Origin: Lentisphaerota bacterium
GTDB taxonomy: Bacteria; Verrucomicrobiota; Lentisphaeria; Victivallales; Victivallaceae
Length of the DNA: 64,000 bases
Assembly (NCBI GenBank): GCA_017134815.1
Contig: CP071032.1
Coordinates: 806,001-870,000 of the forward strand
Reading direction: 5' to 3'
Numbering within the stretch: the stretch's first letter is position 1; the number at the start of each line of letters is the position of its first letter. Positions 62,641-64,000 of this stretch are shown one piece after another. A program made the translations under genes and the position numbers. The notes under the pieces were generated by a model, which was not told where the DNA came from, did no database searches, and was given only the letters and a program-made list of their open reading frames with translations.

Positions 62641-64000
62641 ATGAGTAACGATGTTATTATATTTTCAAAATATTCACATTATTCAAATGATTTACATTTT
62701 TTTTTAAAAACCCATAAATGCCATTATAAGGAAATAGCATCAAAAGATTTATGGGTAAGAGATTATTTTTTTCAAGGGCTGAGAAAAACCTATATTAGAA
62801 ATAAAAATTCAGAGTATGCAAAAACGCAGACGTTTGAAAAATATGGTTTCCACAAAGTACAAACCGATTATTTACCTGGGACTGACGATATTTACCCTTG
62901 GATGCACGCTGATGATGAGAGATTTTTACATGATTCAGACGTACAATCCATAGAACAAACTTTAAAGTCATCAAACCGTGCCTTGGAAGGGGGAAACCTC
63001 TTTCAATGTAAAAACAAATACGGTAAGACTTTTCACCTGATAGGAGAAAGAGCTCTATTTGCTGAAAAAGCACTTTTTTTACATAAACATCCAGGTGCTC
63101 AGGTATCACCTGGTCAAATTTTAAGCAGGTATAAAAGGATATTCGGTCCTAATGTTATCATTGTTCCCAATTTAACCTACCATTTGGACCTGCAAATGAG
63201 TTATATCAAACAAGGCCTGTTCATTTTAAATGATTTTTCATCCATTCCTCTTTGTTTCAGACACGTATATGAAAAAACCGTGATTAAAAGCAGAGAAATA
63301 CGTAGACTTTTGCAAGACCTTGGTTTCACAGTCATTATGTTTCCACTTGTAATTTATGATACGGAAAAATTGACTTTCAGTAACGGAGTTTCTCATAATT
63401 TCGCTGCAACATCAAATTTAGCCAATGGAATCAATATTACCAGCAATATCAATTACAAGAAACTTTTCATTACGCTGGATACTGACAATGAAACTCATAA
63501 AAGAAATTTTACAAGAGTTTTATCAGAAAACGGTGTCATTCCTCTTTTCGCGAACAGGAATGGTATGACCGCTGTTGAAACACAAAGTATTTTCACCGGT
63601 GGGGGACTTCGCTGTCAAACCAACATGATAAGAATAAATCCCCATAATGTGGCAGCAACAAAGATTCAAAGCATGTTTAGAAGTCACGCCTTACAAAAAC
63701 AAGTAAAACCAGCGATAAATAGAAATAGAGAAATTGCAGCTGTTTTTTTTAAAGACCTCAGACTTTTTTCCTTTCAATATAAATCTCATATGGAGAGCCA
63801 GCATTTTGGCAAAACATTATTTCAGGACCAATACGAACTAAAGCGACATCAAGTCAAATTTATGCTAAGGCTCTGTGATAAATACAGCAATAGATTTTGC
63901 TATAATTATCAGCGCGTCGTAAAAGATATTCTGAGTATTATTGAGCAAGGATCTCAAAATTCTGATATTTATATAACTGTGGTTTCTATGTTAGCGGATC
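62641..64000 (+). CDS. PAD/agmatine-deiminase-fold protein with IQ motif, 3' end missing at window edge
   Basis: The frame stays open for 453 codons to the window edge. 'LWVRDYFF' (R40, D41), 'ALEGGNLF' (~115-121), 'YHLDLQMSY' (His181, Asp183) and 'TGGGLRCQTN' (Cys325) follow the order of catalytic motifs in peptidylarginine deiminases and agmatine deiminases (guanidine-modifying fold: Asp, His-x-Asp, Cys). Just after the Cys comes 'AATKIQSMFRSHALQKQ', which fits the IQ calmodulin-binding consensus (IQxxxR). A helical Lys-rich C-terminal region then continues. No signal peptide. A strong AAAAGGAG site precedes the ATG. Much more AT-rich than the hydrogenase operon, so possibly acquired. Substrate unknown. 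Confidence 0.75.
   Translation, partial: MSNDVIIFSKYSHYSNDLHFFLKTHKCHYKEIASKDLWVRDYFFQGLRKTYIRNKNSEYAKTQTFEKYGFHKVQTDYLPGTDDIYPWMHADDERFLHDSDVQSIEQTLKSSNRALEGGNLFQCKNKYGKTFHLIGERALFAEKALFLHKHPGAQVSPGQILSRYKRIFGPNVIIVPNLTYHLDLQMSYIKQGLFILNDFSSIPLCFRHVYEKTVIKSREIRRLLQDLGFTVIMFPLVIYDTEKLTFSNGVSHNFAATSNLANGINITSNINYKKLFITLDTDNETHKRNFTRVLSENGVIPLFANRNGMTAVETQSIFTGGGLRCQTNMIRINPHNVAATKIQSMFRSHALQKQVKPAINRNREIAAVFFKDLRLFSFQYKSHMESQHFGKTLFQDQYELKRHQVKFMLRLCDKYSNRFCYNYQRVVKDILSIIEQGSQNSDIYITVVSMLAD

Noticed and set aside
1-64000. tRNA genes, CRISPR arrays, insertion sequences
   Set aside because: No tRNA T-loop signatures in context, no regular spaced repeats, and no transposase motifs were found by reading.

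Overview
The window reads as a piece of a strictly anaerobic, Gram-negative-type bacterium, most likely of the PVC group and probably Lentisphaerota. That placement is inferred from several things: a pseudopilin with an '[16 protein letters not shown]' signal and 'H-x9-D' C-terminus, glycosyltransferase family 9 and MraY cell-envelope genes, [FeFe]-hydrogenases, and several eukaryotic-looking proteins. No 16S gene is present to prove it. Base composition is mixed. The metabolic operons are fairly GC-rich, while the long intergenic stretches and the unusual eukaryote-like genes are AT-rich.

Layout. 1-4.2 kb (minus): an edge-truncated SbcD/YhaO-type phosphoesterase, an amino-acid permease fused to a PTS EIIA domain, and citrate synthase. 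4.2-13 kb (plus): a hydrogen-metabolism operon, rex - small [2Fe-2S] protein - sensory [FeFe]-hydrogenase with PAS - PP2C phosphatase - hydC - hydB - hydA. Its promoter is flanked by two near-identical 22-bp palindromes. 13-18.3 kb (minus): a 914-residue kinase-like protein, an MHS-family transporter and a small membrane protein. 18.4-28 kb (plus): a cobalamin riboswitch in front of a pseudopilin gene, an animal-type UDP-glucose dehydrogenase, and four tandem 529-residue sodium symporters. 28-33 kb (minus): two secreted paralogues of unknown function, a small secreted protein, and mraY. 33-40 kb (minus): a complete Sbm-type succinate-to-propionate operon (mutase, MeaB GTPase, decarboxylase, CoA-transferase, GntR regulator). 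40-45 kb (minus): mtnA, a secreted protein, a heptosyltransferase-like enzyme, a phosphoesterase and apt, then rnpB (RNase P RNA). 45-54.5 kb (minus): secreted proteins (one cysteine/lysine-rich, one DUF2059), galE, panE, yggS, a serine acetyltransferase, yicC and a lipoprotein. 54.5-64 kb: a candidate structured RNA, fructokinase, a double FYVE-like zinc-finger protein with a TraB/TIKI-like domain, a secreted M42 peptidase, a GH32 fructanase, and an edge-truncated deiminase-fold protein carrying an IQ motif.

How it fits together. Fructan is cleaved outside the cytoplasm by GH32 and phosphorylated by the fructokinase. Reducing equivalents leave as H2 through HydABC, under Rex (NADH) control and probably under H2 sensing by the PAS hydrogenase/phosphatase pair. 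Succinate is decarboxylated to propionate by the B12-dependent Sbm pathway. B12 dependence appears again in the riboswitch ahead of the pseudopilin.

The most unusual content is a set of eukaryote-like proteins: kinase-like HGD...N/DFG, tandem FYVE-like fingers plus a GxxH-E-GxxH domain, and a PAD-fold plus IQ motif. The two secreted paralogues at 28-31 kb look like inactivated relatives of the same GxxH-E-GxxH domain.
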